Positions 48,459 to 58,315 are shown, counted from the stretch's first letter. The stretch: 64,000 nucleotides of DNA from Actinomadura livida (GCF_014648675.1 NZ_BMRO01000014.1:60360-124359), one strand, 5' to 3'. Program-made: numbers and translations. The notes: a model not told the origin generated them from the sequence alone.

Positions 48459-51400
48459 TCATTCCGGCGGCCTCGTCAACAACGGCAGCGGCGCGATATG
48501 CGCCGTGCCCGGTTCCCCTGAACTGGGTTGCAGGCTGCGCCCGCCCCGTCTGCCGCGGCACGCCGGGTCGCCCTGGTGGAGCTGGCACCACCACTCGGGC
48601 GGCGGGTTGCTCGGCGGCTTGTTCGGGTCGCAGTTGCCGTTCGCGAACGGCGACTGGCACGGCGGCTTGTCGCCCCGGTCGCCGTCACCGCGGCCGCCGT
48701 CGTCGCCGTCCCCCTGGCAGCGCGGGTGGAACCGGCCGAGCGGGTGGTCGTCGCACCACGGCGGCCGGCGGTGCTCCTTCTTCGGCGGCTTCGCCCACTT
48801 CTGCACGATCCCGCCCCACGCCGGCGGCGGGAACTGCTGGACCTCCATCCCCTGCATCGCGTTCACCATGTAGGAGCGCCAGATGCGGGCGGGGATCGTA
48901 CCGCCCTCCACCGTGCCGATCCCGGGCAGAACCACCGACTTCTTCTTCCCGTCGGGTCCCGTGGCGTCGTTGTAGATCGTCACCGCGGTGGAGACCTGCG
49001 GCGTGTAGCCGACGAACCAGGTCGCGACGTTCCGGTCGGTGGTGCCGGTCTTGCCGGCCGCCGGGCGGTCCGGCAGTGCCGCCGCCGTCGCGGTGCCGCC
49101 CCGGACGACCTGCTGCATCGCGTACGTGGCGTCCGCGGCGACCTTCCCGTCGAAGACCCGGCGCTTCTCGAACTTCGGCTTCAGCCGGACCGTCTTGTTG
49201 TCGGACTCCCGGACCTGGCGGATCACGTGCGGCTGGTAGTAGACGCCGCCGTTGGCGAACGTCGCGTAGCCCGCCGCCTGCTCGATCGGCCGGATGTTGT
49301 TGACGCCCAGCGCGAGGTTCAGGCAGCACTTGTGCGGGTCGAGCAGGTCGGACGCGATCCCGGCGTCGGTCTCGGTCTTGACCACCTCTTCGATGCCGAC
49401 CTTGCCCATCAGCTGGATGAACGCGGTGTTCACCGAGTCCTTCGTCGCCGTGATCATGTCGACCGGGGTGCCGACGTCGTGGCTGTTCGGGACGATCACC
49501 GCGTTCGGGTCGTCCTTCGACACGACCGTGCCGTCCGGGCCGATCGGCGTCTTCGAGATCCCCTCGAGGGTGCTCTTCAGGCTGTAGTTCTGCTTGAGGG
49601 CCGTCGCCAGCACGTACGGCTTCATCGCCGAGCCCCCCTGCGCGGAGCCCTGCCACACGTTGTTGAACTCCTGGTCCAGGTAGCCCGGCCCGCCGTAGAA
49701 CGCCACGACCTCGCCGTTCGCGGTGTTCACCGACACCAGCCCGACGCGGATCTTCTTCTTCGCGAGCCGCTTCGGGTTCACCTGCGAGACGGTCTTCTCG
49801 GCCGCCCGCCGCGCCATCTCCATCCGCTTCTCGTTGAAGGTGGTGTAGACGCGCAGGCCCTTGGTCGTCAGCTCCTGCTCGTCGATCCCCTGCCGGCGGA
49901 GCTCCTCCTTGGCGCGCATCAGCATGTAGCCGCGCTGCCCGCCGTACAGCTGGTCACCGGCGTTCGCGCTCTTCAGCTTCGGCAGGCCCTGCTGGATCAG
50001 CTTGTCGGCCTCGCCCTGGCTCAGCTTGCCCATCGAGACCAGGCCGTTCAGCGTGTACTCGTAGCGGGCCTTCGCCCACGCCTGGTGCGCCTTCGCCTCG
50101 GGGTCGCGGTTGGGGTTCTGGATGATGCCGCCGAGGATGGCCGCCTCGTCCTGGTTGAGCTTCCACACGTCCTTGCCGAAGTACTCGCGGGACGCGGCCT
50201 GGATGCCGTAGGTGTTGCGGCCGAAGTAGATCGTGTTCAGGTACAGCTTGAGGATCTCGTCCTTGCTGTGCTTGTCCTCGAGCTTCATCGAGATGAACAG
50301 CTCTTTGAACTTCCGGCTCATCGTCCGGTTGTTCGGGTCGGAGTAGTGGTTCTTCGCGAGCTGCTGCGTGATCGTGGACCCGCCGCCGGACCCGCCGGTG
50401 AGGTTGTCCCACACGGCCCGCGTGGTGCCCTTCACCGAGAAGCCCGGGTCGCTGTAGAAGCTGCGGTTCTCCGCCGCCAGCACCGCGTTCCGGACGTGCG
50501 GCGGGATCTTGTCGAGTTCGACGCTCTGCCGCTTCTTCCCGATCCGGCCGATCTCCTTGCCGTTGGTGTAGTAGAAGATCGACGCCTGGTCCTCGACGCC
50601 CGCCACCGTCGGCTCCGCAGGCGTGGGGGTGTTCGAGTACGCGACCCAGATCAGCGTGACGAACGCGGCGATGCCGAGCCCGGAAAGGCCGGCGACGAGC
50701 TTCCAGGACGGCAGGAACCGCCGCCATCCCGTCTCCCGGGACCGCAGCTGCCCGAGGATCCCGGACTTCTTCTGCCCCGGCCCGGCCGGCCCGGCCGGCC
50801 CGGCCGGTCCGCCCGGCCCGCCCGGACCCCCGGGGCCTCTCGGGCCGCCAGGCCCCATCGGCCCGCCGGGACCGCCGGGCCCACCGGGGCCAGGGGGCCC
50901 GCCGGGGCCGCCGGGGCCGCCGGAGCGGTGGGCGGCCCGGACGCCCTTGCTCTTGAACGCCGAGGTGACCTTGGCGCCGAGGTCCTGGCCGACCTTCTGG
51001 AGCTCGCCGAGCTTGTCCTTGACGCCGGGCTTCGCCGCCGTCCCGAACCCGGCACCCGCGGCCATCCCGGCACCGGCCGCACCGCCCATGCCGGGCCCAC
51101 CGGGCACACCAGGCCCGCCCGGGCCGCCTGGACCACCTGGACCACCTGGACCGCCGGGCATTCCCCTTCCGGGGCCGCCCGGGGCACCCTGCGCACCGAA
51201 GCCCGCGGGCGGACCGTATCCACTGGACGGACCGCCGTCCGCACGGACGGCGGGACCGGGCGCGGTCGGCGGCGCACCCGAACCGCCGAACGAACCACCC
51301 GGCGAACCGGAGCCACCGGGCAGGCCACCGCCGGGCGCGCTCGCACCCGAGGGGATCGCGGGACCGGGAGCCGTCGGCGGCGCCCCGGCGTCACCGAGCG

Positions 51401-52133
51401 AGCCGCCGCCACCCGACGGCCGACCCGCACCACCGGCACCGCCCGACATCCCGTACCCGCCGGACGGATTCCCGCCCGGCGCAGCGCCGCCCTGGCCACC
51501 CGGCACACCGCCCTGGCCGCTGGACATACCGCCGCCGCTCGTGCCGCCGCCCATTCCGGGACCGCCCAGCCCGCCCGATCCGCTTCCAGGCGCCCCGGAA
51601 CCGCTCAGCGCGGCGCCAGAGCCACCGGGCGAAGCCGAACCACCGGGCAGACCACCGGGCTGACCCGGCCCGCCACCGGCCATGCCGGACGCGCCGTACG
51701 ATCCGGAGCCGCCGGAGAAGCCCTCGCCACCCGGTCCACCCGAGCCGCCCGGCAGGCCGCCTGCCGGGCCGGAAGCCCGGTGCGCACCGGAGCCGCTCGG
51801 CGGCGGGAACCCGCCGCTCAGCGGGTCATTCGATCCGCCACCGGCACCGGAGCCGCCGTGCCCCGCGGAACCGCCCGGCGCGCCGCCGCCGGACAGGCTG
51901 CCGCCGCCGGGGACGGCGTGGCCGCTCATGAAGCCGGGGCTCTGGACGTTGTCCGGCGGTCCGGCCGGCGCCGCCTGGGCGCCGGGGCCGTCCGCCGCGC
52001 CGGGGACGCCCGGAGCGGATTCGCGGGGGGCGCCCGGAGAAGCGGGGTCGCCGGAGTCGCCGGGACGGGGGACCTGCTGCCCGCCCGGCCTCTGCGACCC
52101 GGGTTCCGGTCGGGGCTGGCTTGGATTACTCAC
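48459..52133 (-). CDS. class A penicillin-binding protein 2 with long Gly/Pro-rich head
   Basis: 1224 residues, with the same plan as its tandem partner. The first 450 or so residues are low-complexity Gly/Pro/Ser, including collagen-like GPGGPGGPGG runs. TM about 472-492 (VAGLSGLGIAAFVTLIWVAY), GT51 with AAENRSFYSDPG and STITQQLAKNHY, transpeptidase with SAMK, SVN and KTGTTD. The tail also carries six Cys, ending PEWWCQLHQGDPACRG. The cytoplasmic head is about 280 residues longer than in the downstream copy. GTG 52133 start. Confidence 0.94.
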   Translation of the reverse strand: MSNPSQPRPEPGSQRPGGQQVPRPGDSGDPASPGAPRESAPGVPGAADGPGAQAAPAGPPDNVQSPGFMSGHAVPGGGSLSGGGAPGGSAGHGGSGAGGGSNDPLSGGFPPPSGSGAHRASGPAGGLPGGSGGPGGEGFSGGSGSYGASGMAGGGPGQPGGLPGGSASPGGSGAALSGSGAPGSGSGGLGGPGMGGGTSGGGMSSGQGGVPGGQGGAAPGGNPSGGYGMSGGAGGAGRPSGGGGSLGDAGAPPTAPGPAIPSGASAPGGGLPGGSGSPGGSFGGSGAPPTAPGPAVRADGGPSSGYGPPAGFGAQGAPGGPGRGMPGGPGGPGGPGGPGGPGVPGGPGMGGAAGAGMAAGAGFGTAAKPGVKDKLGELQKVGQDLGAKVTSAFKSKGVRAAHRSGGPGGPGGPPGPGGPGGPGGPMGPGGPRGPGGPGGPGGPAGPAGPAGPGQKKSGILGQLRSRETGWRRFLPSWKLVAGLSGLGIAAFVTLIWVAYSNTPTPAEPTVAGVEDQASIFYYTNGKEIGRIGKKRQSVELDKIPPHVRNAVLAAENRSFYSDPGFSVKGTTRAVWDNLTGGSGGGSTITQQLAKNHYSDPNNRTMSRKFKELFISMKLEDKHSKDEILKLYLNTIYFGRNTYGIQAASREYFGKDVWKLNQDEAAILGGIIQNPNRDPEAKAHQAWAKARYEYTLNGLVSMGKLSQGEADKLIQQGLPKLKSANAGDQLYGGQRGYMLMRAKEELRRQGIDEQELTTKGLRVYTTFNEKRMEMARRAAEKTVSQVNPKRLAKKKIRVGLVSVNTANGEVVAFYGGPGYLDQEFNNVWQGSAQGGSAMKPYVLATALKQNYSLKSTLEGISKTPIGPDGTVVSKDDPNAVIVPNSHDVGTPVDMITATKDSVNTAFIQLMGKVGIEEVVKTETDAGIASDLLDPHKCCLNLALGVNNIRPIEQAAGYATFANGGVYYQPHVIRQVRESDNKTVRLKPKFEKRRVFDGKVAADATYAMQQVVRGGTATAAALPDRPAAGKTGTTDRNVATWFVGYTPQVSTAVTIYNDATGPDGKKKSVVLPGIGTVEGGTIPARIWRSYMVNAMQGMEVQQFPPPAWGGIVQKWAKPPKKEHRRPPWCDDHPLGRFHPRCQGDGDDGGRGDGDRGDKPPCQSPFANGNCDPNKPPSNPPPEWWCQLHQGDPACRGRRGGRSLQPSSGEPGTAHIAPLPLLTRPPE

Positions 52134-52328
52134 GCGACCTCATCAACAGGGGACAGCTGGTTGTTGCCAAGGGCCGGGGATCGCTCCCCAGCTTTGGAAC
52201 GACTCGTGCGCCGTCCGAAGAGTACTGTGCGGGCTGGTGAGCGGGGGGAGCGTGTGCACGGCGATGTTACGTCCTGGCTGGTCAACGCCCTCGCCGAACG
52301 CTGCGGCCGGTGGATCCTCCTCTGCTTG

Positions 52329-52706
52329 CTACCGTTCGGGGCCCTGCTCCCCATGGCCGAGGACGTACGACATCGCCAGGTGGTTCCATGCGCAACTTTG
52401 ACACACTTCCACCACATACACCCTGAATTCTCCGTATTCGCGGTCGAGCTCGGCCAGTTCGGCGGTGGCCTTGACGCGTCCCGCGTAGCGACCCAGCTCG
52501 TCCCCGTATACGTAGGTCACATGGGTGAGGGGTTCATGCCGGCAGACGGGACACCGCTCGCCGGTGGGTTCGCCGTGGTACTTGGCCGCGCGCAGGAGGT
52601 AGGGCTGGGCGTCGCACGCGTCGTCCCTGGTCAGCGACCCTGACCTCAGCTCGGCGAGGACCGCCCGCTTCGCGAGGCCGTAGTCGACGACCAGCCTCGG
52701 TCTCAT
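52329..52706 (-). CDS. DUF5318-family protein
   Basis: A 125-residue protein. It starts MRPRLVVDYGLAKRAVLAEL and has two Cys pairs, CPVCRH (about 53-58) and CQSC (about 103-106), that could bind zinc. DUF5318 genes lie beside padR and PBP genes in many actinobacteria. ATG 52706 follows GCCGGAGCC. The function is unknown. Confidence 0.85.
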   Translation of the reverse strand: MRPRLVVDYGLAKRAVLAELRSGSLTRDDACDAQPYLLRAAKYHGEPTGERCPVCRHEPLTHVTYVYGDELGRYAGRVKATAELAELDREYGEFRVYVVEVCQSCAWNHLAMSYVLGHGEQGPER

Positions 52707-52804
52707 CGTCGGCTCCGGCACCGCATACCGGCAGGGTAAGCGGCGCCGGGTGCGCCCGGACAGATCCCCACTTGCCAGGACGGTCCGCGCTACGTATCTT
52801 GTCG

Positions 52805-52851
52805 ATGTATCGCGCCGATACATTGGCTCGATACATCGAATCGATACATCG
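52805..52851. promoter_or_regulatory. operator array upstream of padR
   Basis: A perfect palindrome ATGTATCG-CGC-CGATACAT (52805-52823) is followed by two further CGATACATCG copies at 52829 and 52842. The three direct copies start at 52816, 52829 and 52842, exactly 13 bases apart. The array sits 21 bases before the padR start and is a likely PadR autoregulatory site. Confidence 0.7.
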
Positions 52852-52871
52852 GCTCTGCTGAAGGGGTCCGG

Positions 52872-53519
52872 ATGGCGGCCAAGAAGGGCGCGGGCGTGCT
52901 GGAGCTCGCCGTGCTCGGCCTCCTGCACGAGTCCCCGATGCACGGCTACGAGCTCCGCAAGCGGCTCAACGTCGTGCTCGGCATGTTCCGCGCCTTCTCC
53001 TACGGCTCCCTCTATCCGTGCCTCAAGCAGCTCCTGACGAACGGGCTGATCATGGAGGACCGTCCGGAGGAGCACACGGCACTGGCGCTGCAGAGCCGCC
53101 GCTCGAAGATTGTTTACAAGCTCACCGCCGATGGCAAGGAGCGCCTCCAGGAGCTGCTGACCGAGGCCGGTCCGGCATCGTGGGAGGACGAGGGGTTCGG
53201 CGTCCGGTTCGCCTTCTTCTCGCACACCCGCGCCGACGTCCGGCTGCGGATCCTCGAAGGCCGGCGCAGCCGGCTGGAGGAACGCCTGGAGGCATTCCGC
53301 GCGGCACTCGCGCGCACTCGCGAGAGGGTCGACTCCTACACCCTGGAACTGCAGAACCACGGGCTGGAGTCCGTCGAACGCGAGGTCAGGTGGCTGAACG
53401 AGCTCATCGGACGCGAGCGTGCCGAGCAGGAGCAGGCCGAGCAGCAGGCCGAGCAGGAAAAGCAAGACAGGTCTTCAGAAACCACCGCACAGGACATGCC
53501 TCGGGATCACGACCGCTGA
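52872..53519 (+). CDS. PadR-family transcriptional regulator
   Basis: A 215-residue protein with the PadR winged helix at about residues 8-90 (LELAVLGLLHESPMHGYELRK, FSYGSLYPCLKQL). A long coiled region (about 140-200, RLEERLEAFRAALARTRERV) should mediate dimerisation. It is followed 64 bases later by ino1 on the same strand and may control inositol synthesis, as this neighbourhood is conserved in actinobacteria. Confidence 0.92.
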   Translation: MAAKKGAGVLELAVLGLLHESPMHGYELRKRLNVVLGMFRAFSYGSLYPCLKQLLTNGLIMEDRPEEHTALALQSRRSKIVYKLTADGKERLQELLTEAGPASWEDEGFGVRFAFFSHTRADVRLRILEGRRSRLEERLEAFRAALARTRERVDSYTLELQNHGLESVEREVRWLNELIGRERAEQEQAEQQAEQEKQDRSSETTAQDMPRDHDR

Positions 53520-53583
53520 ATCGGCGGCACCGGGGTCGGGTGAAGAAACACCACATGTTCCGCAAGAGAGAAGGAGCAACCGG

Positions 53584-54663
53584 ATGGGTTCGGTCCGCGT
53601 AGCCATCGTGGGTGTGGGCAACTGCGCCTCTTCGCTCGTCCAGGGTGTCGAGTTCTACAAGGACGCGTCCCCCGAGACACGAGTCCCCGGCCTGATGCAC
53701 GTGCAGTTCGGCGACTACCACGTGGGTGACGTCGAGTTCGTCGCGGCGTTCGACGTGGACGCCAAGAAGGTCGGGATGGACCTGTCCGAGGCCATCCACG
53801 CCAGCGAGAACAACACGATCAAGTTCGCCGACGTCCCCCCGACCGGTGTGACCGTGCAGCGCGGCCCGACCCTCGACGGCCTCGGCGAGTACTACCTGGA
53901 CATGGTCGACGAGTCGGACGCCGAGCCGGTCGACGTGGTGCAGGCGCTGAAGGACGCCGAGGTCGACGTCCTCGTGTCCTACCTGCCGGTGGGCTCCGAG
54001 GCGGCCGACCGCTTCTACGCCCAGGCCGCCCTCGACGCCAAGGTCGCGTTCGTGAACGCCCTCCCGGTGTTCATCGCCAGCGACCCCGAGTGGGCCCAGA
54101 AGTTCACCGACGCCGGCGTCCCCATCGTGGGCGACGACATCAAGTCGCAGGTCGGCGCGACCATCACGCACCGCGTCATGGCCCGCCTGTTCGAGGAGCG
54201 CGGGGTCGAGCTGCTGCGCACGTACCAGCTCAACTTCGGCGGCAACATGGACTTCATGAACATGCTGGAGCGCAAGCGCCTCCAGTCCAAGAAGATCTCC
54301 AAGACGCAGTCGGTGACCTCGCAGATCCCGCACGAGATGGCGAAGGCCGACGTGCACATCGGCCCGTCCGACCACGTGCCGTGGCTGGACGACCGCAAGT
54401 GGGCCTACGTCCGGCTGGAGGGCAAGTCGTTCGGCGACACGCCCCTCAACCTGGAGTACAAGCTCGAGGTCTGGGACTCCCCGAACTCCGCGGGCGTCAT
54501 CATCGACGCGGTGCGCGCCGCGAAGATCGCGAAGGACCGCGGCATCGGCGGCCCGATCCTGTCGGCCAGCTCCTACTTCATGAAGTCGCCGCCCGAGCAG
54601 TACACCGACGACCAGGCCCACGAGGCCGTGGAGGCGTTCATCCGCGGCGACGTCGAGCGCTGA
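53584..54663 (+). CDS. ino1: inositol-3-phosphate synthase
   Basis: A 359-residue NAD-dependent enzyme converting glucose-6-phosphate to inositol-1-phosphate, the first step to mycothiol and phosphatidylinositol lipids. It has the NAD motif VAIVGVGNCASSLVQGVEFY, conserved VGDDIKSQVGATITHR and NFGGNMDFMNML, then SKTQSVTSQIPHE. The lengths match mycobacterial Ino1. ATG 53584 follows AAGGAG. A strong terminator follows. Confidence 0.97.
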   Translation: MGSVRVAIVGVGNCASSLVQGVEFYKDASPETRVPGLMHVQFGDYHVGDVEFVAAFDVDAKKVGMDLSEAIHASENNTIKFADVPPTGVTVQRGPTLDGLGEYYLDMVDESDAEPVDVVQALKDAEVDVLVSYLPVGSEAADRFYAQAALDAKVAFVNALPVFIASDPEWAQKFTDAGVPIVGDDIKSQVGATITHRVMARLFEERGVELLRTYQLNFGGNMDFMNMLERKRLQSKKISKTQSVTSQIPHEMAKADVHIGPSDHVPWLDDRKWAYVRLEGKSFGDTPLNLEYKLEVWDSPNSAGVIIDAVRAAKIAKDRGIGGPILSASSYFMKSPPEQYTDDQAHEAVEAFIRGDVER

Positions 54664-54704
54664 CCGCGGCCTCCGGCTGAGAGTCTGATCACAAAGTTCC
54701 CAAG

Positions 54705-54742
54705 GGACGCCCTGACAGTGGACATCCACTGTCAGGGCGTCC
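54705..54742 (+). terminator. terminator after ino1
   Basis: An 18-base perfect stem pairs 54705-54722 with 54725-54742 (apex CA), 42 bases after the ino1 stop. It is followed by TTACTT. The right arm reads TCCACTGTCAGGGCGTCC. Confidence 0.85.
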
Positions 54743-54853
54743 TTACTTCTGTAGAGAAAACGGTGATGTACCGGCCCCTTGTCACCCTCCGGCCCTAATG
54801 TGACACCGCCGGTGACTGCGCGCCAGGTTCCGAGTCTTCGAGGTGAGAACGTG

Positions 54854-56620
54854 ATGGCACGCGAGATGTGCAAGGTGACGGTGGGGCTCACGGTGCTCGC
54901 GCTCGGGCTCACGGGGTGCGCCGGGGGAGGTGACGACGCCTCCGCGGCGGGCAGCCCCCGCGACGGCGGCACGCTGCGCGTCATCGGCTCGTCCGACGTC
55001 GGGCACCTCGACCCCTCGGCCGTGGCGAGCGTCGGCGCCTACGGACTGTCCCGCACGTTCGCGCGCACGCTGCTCGGGACGCGCGCGTCCAACGACTTCC
55101 AGGAGACGATCCCCGTCCGGCCCGACATCGCCGAGCGGCTCCCGACCCGCGAGAACGGCGACATCGGCAAGAACCGCCGCACGTACACGGTTCGGCTGCG
55201 CGAGGGCGTCCGGTGGAACACCGAGCCGCCGCGCCCGGTGACCGCGCAGGACTTCGTCCGCGGCTTCAAGCGGCTGTGCAACCCGGCGTCCCCGTCCGCC
55301 GGCAAGGGGTACTTCATCTCCACGCTCAAGGGCATGGAGGAGTTCTGCGACGGCTACACCGCCGTCGACGCCAGGAACGCCGGGGCGATGGCCGCCTACC
55401 AGCGGTCCCACGAGATCGAGGGCGTCCGCGCCAAGGACGACCGGACGCTGGTGTTCGAGTTGAAGCAGCCCGCGAGCGACTTCCTCAACCTGCTCGCGCT
55501 GCCGTTCACCGCCGCCGCGCCCGAGGAGTACGACAGGTACGTCCCGGACTCGGCGGAATTCCGGCAGAACACGCTGTCGAACGGCCCGTACCAGATCAGC
55601 GAGTACAAGCCGGGCATGTCCTACCTGCTCACCCACAACCCGGTCTGGCGGCAGGAGAGCGACCCGCTGCGCGAGCGGCACGTGGAGAAGATCCAGATCA
55701 CCCTCGGGCAGGACTCGCCGGAGACCGTCCAGCAGCAGATCGAGCAGGACGCCGCCGACCTCGCGTGGGACCAGCCCGTCCCGACGTCCGCGATCCCCCG
55801 CCTCCGCGACGACCCGCGGTTCGCGATCAGGGAGACCCCGAGCAACAGCCCGTACCTCGTGTTCAACACGCTCAGCCCGAACAACGGCGGCGCGCTCGGC
55901 AAGCGCGAGGTCCGCCAGGCGCTCCAGTACGCCGTGGACCGCAGCGCCCTCATCAAGATCGTGGGCGGCCCGGCGGTGGCCCAGCCGCTGCACACGGTGA
56001 TCCCGCCCGGCAACTCCGGCTACACCCCCGCGAACCGGTACCCGACGCACGGCGAGTCCGGCGACCCCGCCAAGTGCCGCGAGCTGCTCGGCAAGACCGG
56101 CCACCGCGGCCTCACGCTGAAGTTCCCGTACCGCACCAACAGCATCCACAAGCTCATCGCCCAGTCCATCGCCGAGAACCTCGACGCCTGCGGCGTGAAG
56201 ACCGAACTCACCGCCGACTCCGGCGGCTCCTTCTACGCCGGGACGATCTCCACCCCCGCGAACGCCCGCACCGGCAAGTGGGACATCGCCGCCCCCGGCT
56301 GGACCCCCGACTGGTACGGCAACAACGGCCGCTCCATCATCCAGCCCCTCTTCGACGGCCGCGGCTACGGCCAGAACTCCACCAACTACGGCGGCTACAA
56401 CAACCCCGAGGTCAACGCCCTCATCGACGCGGCCCTCACCGCCCCCGAACCCGCGCACGCCGCCGGCTACTGGCAGCAGGCCGACCAGAAGATCATGGAA
56501 GACGCCGCGATCATCCCCCTGCTCAGCCGCTCCCACACGATCTTCCACTCATCCCGAGTCCACGGCGCCTACTTCCTCCCCACCACCGCCAGCTACGACT
56601 ACACAAGAATCTGGCTTTAG
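54854..56620 (+). CDS. ABC-type peptide/nickel solute-binding lipoprotein (family 5)
   Basis: A 588-residue protein. The signal peptide VTVGLTVLALGLTGC carries a lipobox with Cys22. The SBP_bac_5 domain has GGTLRVIGSSDVGHLDPS (about residues 38-55), TYTVRLREGVRWNT and the late NYGGYNNPEVNALIDAAL. ATG 54854 is preferred to GTG 54851 or upstream codons. No permease or ATPase genes are adjacent, so its transporter is encoded elsewhere. The ligand is probably an oligopeptide or similar compound. Confidence 0.93.
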   Translation: MAREMCKVTVGLTVLALGLTGCAGGGDDASAAGSPRDGGTLRVIGSSDVGHLDPSAVASVGAYGLSRTFARTLLGTRASNDFQETIPVRPDIAERLPTRENGDIGKNRRTYTVRLREGVRWNTEPPRPVTAQDFVRGFKRLCNPASPSAGKGYFISTLKGMEEFCDGYTAVDARNAGAMAAYQRSHEIEGVRAKDDRTLVFELKQPASDFLNLLALPFTAAAPEEYDRYVPDSAEFRQNTLSNGPYQISEYKPGMSYLLTHNPVWRQESDPLRERHVEKIQITLGQDSPETVQQQIEQDAADLAWDQPVPTSAIPRLRDDPRFAIRETPSNSPYLVFNTLSPNNGGALGKREVRQALQYAVDRSALIKIVGGPAVAQPLHTVIPPGNSGYTPANRYPTHGESGDPAKCRELLGKTGHRGLTLKFPYRTNSIHKLIAQSIAENLDACGVKTELTADSGGSFYAGTISTPANARTGKWDIAAPGWTPDWYGNNGRSIIQPLFDGRGYGQNSTNYGGYNNPEVNALIDAALTAPEPAHAAGYWQQADQKIMEDAAIIPLLSRSHTIFHSSRVHGAYFLPTTASYDYTRIWL

Positions 56621-56630
56621 CAGTGTCCTT

Positions 56631-56895
56631 TGCATCGCCCTCGGCGGCAGGCGCTAGAGCGCCTTCCTTCAACGGGCAATGCGCGCGATCGCTGCTGTGC
56701 TTACTGCATCGCCCTTGGCGGTCAGGCGCTGGAGCGCCTTCCCTTCGGCGGGCAATGCGCGCGATCGCTGCATCGCTCCGGCTCGCCCAGGGGCTCGCTG
56801 CGCGATCAGGTTTCTCGCAGGCTCGAAACCTGCCTTCGGACGCGATCGCAGGCATCGAGGTTGTTGCGGGGTTGCGGCGGTGGCTGAGGTCGTCG
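56631..56895. repeat. structured intergenic repeat, left copy (with internal tandem)
   Basis: The gene-free stretch 56621-56994 is filled by this repeat. Two tandem units (56631-56694 and 56705-56770) each have the outer arms GCATCGCCC / GGGCAATGC and an inner hairpin AGGCGC-TAGA-GCGCCT or AGGCGC-TGGA-GCGCCT. After them, 56757-56851 matches the complement of 62188-62282 at nearly every base, and weaker match continues to about 56895. It includes the hairpin CAGGTTTC / GAAACCTG (56807-56832). Confidence 0.85.
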
Positions 56896-56994
56896 CAATC
56901 CCACCGCAAGCCCGGCGCTGGCGGGGGATGCTGCCGGGTGGTTTGGTGGGGTGGGTGGTGTCTTGTTGTGGTGGGGGCGGCATAGGGTGACCTG

Positions 56995-58305
56995 GTGCGG
57001 TCGGGTGAGTTGCGGGAGATTCTGCGGGGGCGGGATTTTCGGCGGCTTTATGGCACGCGGCTCGCGTCGCAGTTGACCGATGGGGTCTTCCAGGTGGCGC
57101 TCGCGGGGTACGTGTTCTTCTCGCCGGAGCGGCAGACGACCGCGGCGAAGGCGGCGGCGGCGTTCGCGGTGACGTTGCTGCCGTACTCGGCGCTCGGGCC
57201 GTTCGTCGGGGTGTTCATCGACCGGTGGCGGCGGCGGCAGATCCTCGTGTGGACGCCGGTGCTGCGGGCCGTGCTGGTGCTGCTCGTCGCGGCGCTGGTC
57301 GCGGCGGGGCAGGACGGGACCGTCTTCTTCCTCGGGGTCCTCGTCGTCCTGGGCGTGAACCGGTTCTTCCTCGCGTCGCTGTCGGCGGCGCTCCCCCACG
57401 TGGTCCGGCGCGACCAGCTGGTGACGGCGAACGCCTTCTCCGTCACGTCCGGGACGGTCGTCGCGTTCGTCGGGGCAGGGGTCGGTTACCTGCTGCGGCA
57501 GGTGTTCGGGGCGGGGGACGTCGGGACGGCGCTGATCCTCGTGGCGGCGGCCGGGCTGTTCCTGGTGGCGGGCTCGATCGCGACGCTGCTGCCGAAACGG
57601 CTGCTCGGGCCGCACCCGGCCGAGGCCCCCGTGTCAGGGCCCGTGCAGCCGGACGCGCCGCGGCTCGTCGAGGCGCTCCGCGTCGTCCTGGACGGCCTGG
57701 TCGACGGCGCGCGGCACCTCCGGCGCCGACCGGAGGCGGCCCTGGCGCTCGGCGCGATCTCCTTCCACCGCTTCCTGTACGGCGTCGTGCTGATCATGAC
57801 GCTGCTGCTGTGCCGGAACCACTTCGCCGATGACCCCGACGAGGGGCTGGAGACGTTCGCGCTGATGCTGGGCGTGTCCGGCGCCGGGTTCTTCGCCGCG
57901 GCCCTCATCACGCCGGCGGTGGTGCGGCGCATCGGCAAGCGGGCGTGGGTGGCGGTGCTGTTCGCCGCGGCGGCGGTGAGCCTGCTGGCGCTGGGCATGC
58001 CGTTCGCCGAAGGTCCCTGGGCGGCGGCCGCCTTCGCGTTGGGCGTCGTGTCGCAGGGCGTGAAGCTGTGCGTCGACACGACGCTGCAGGAGGGGGTCGA
58101 GGACGCCTACCGGGGCCGGGTGTTCGCCGTCTACGACATGCTCTTCAACGCGGTGTTCGCCGGTGCAGCCGCGGCGGCCGCGACATGGCTGCCGGTGGAC
58201 GGACGCGCCGGCGGCACCCTTCTCGCGGTGGTCGCCGCGTACGCCGTCGGCGCGGTCTTCTACTGGTCGGTCACCACGCGCAGGCCCGCGCGGGCACTCC
58301 GCTGA
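56995..58305 (+). CDS. MFS transporter (DHA3-like)
   Basis: A 436-residue membrane protein of about 12 helices: LYGTRLASQLTDGVFQVALA at TM1, motif A GVFIDRWRRRQILV after TM2 and FSVTSGTVVAFVGAGVGYLL in TM5. The start is GTG 56995, eight bases after a GGGGGCGGC run. It lies between two inverted repeat copies. The substrate is unknown. Confidence 0.88.
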   Translation: MRSGELREILRGRDFRRLYGTRLASQLTDGVFQVALAGYVFFSPERQTTAAKAAAAFAVTLLPYSALGPFVGVFIDRWRRRQILVWTPVLRAVLVLLVAALVAAGQDGTVFFLGVLVVLGVNRFFLASLSAALPHVVRRDQLVTANAFSVTSGTVVAFVGAGVGYLLRQVFGAGDVGTALILVAAAGLFLVAGSIATLLPKRLLGPHPAEAPVSGPVQPDAPRLVEALRVVLDGLVDGARHLRRRPEAALALGAISFHRFLYGVVLIMTLLLCRNHFADDPDEGLETFALMLGVSGAGFFAAALITPAVVRRIGKRAWVAVLFAAAAVSLLALGMPFAEGPWAAAAFALGVVSQGVKLCVDTTLQEGVEDAYRGRVFAVYDMLFNAVFAGAAAAAATWLPVDGRAGGTLLAVVAAYAVGAVFYWSVTTRRPARALR

Positions 58306-58315
58306 CGCGGTCCGT

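Noticed and set aside
48528..52643. A 1371-codon open frame opposite the second PBP gene
   Set aside because: It is antisense to the PBP and produces low-complexity Arg/Pro/Gly protein; the PBP frame has complete catalytic motifs.
52805..52851. CRISPR-like direct repeats
   Set aside because: The units are about 10 bases at a 13-base period with no spacers; it is an operator array.
54782..56548. A 588-codon minus-strand frame opposite the solute-binding lipoprotein
   Set aside because: Antisense shadow; the plus-strand frame has a signal peptide, lipobox and SBP motifs.
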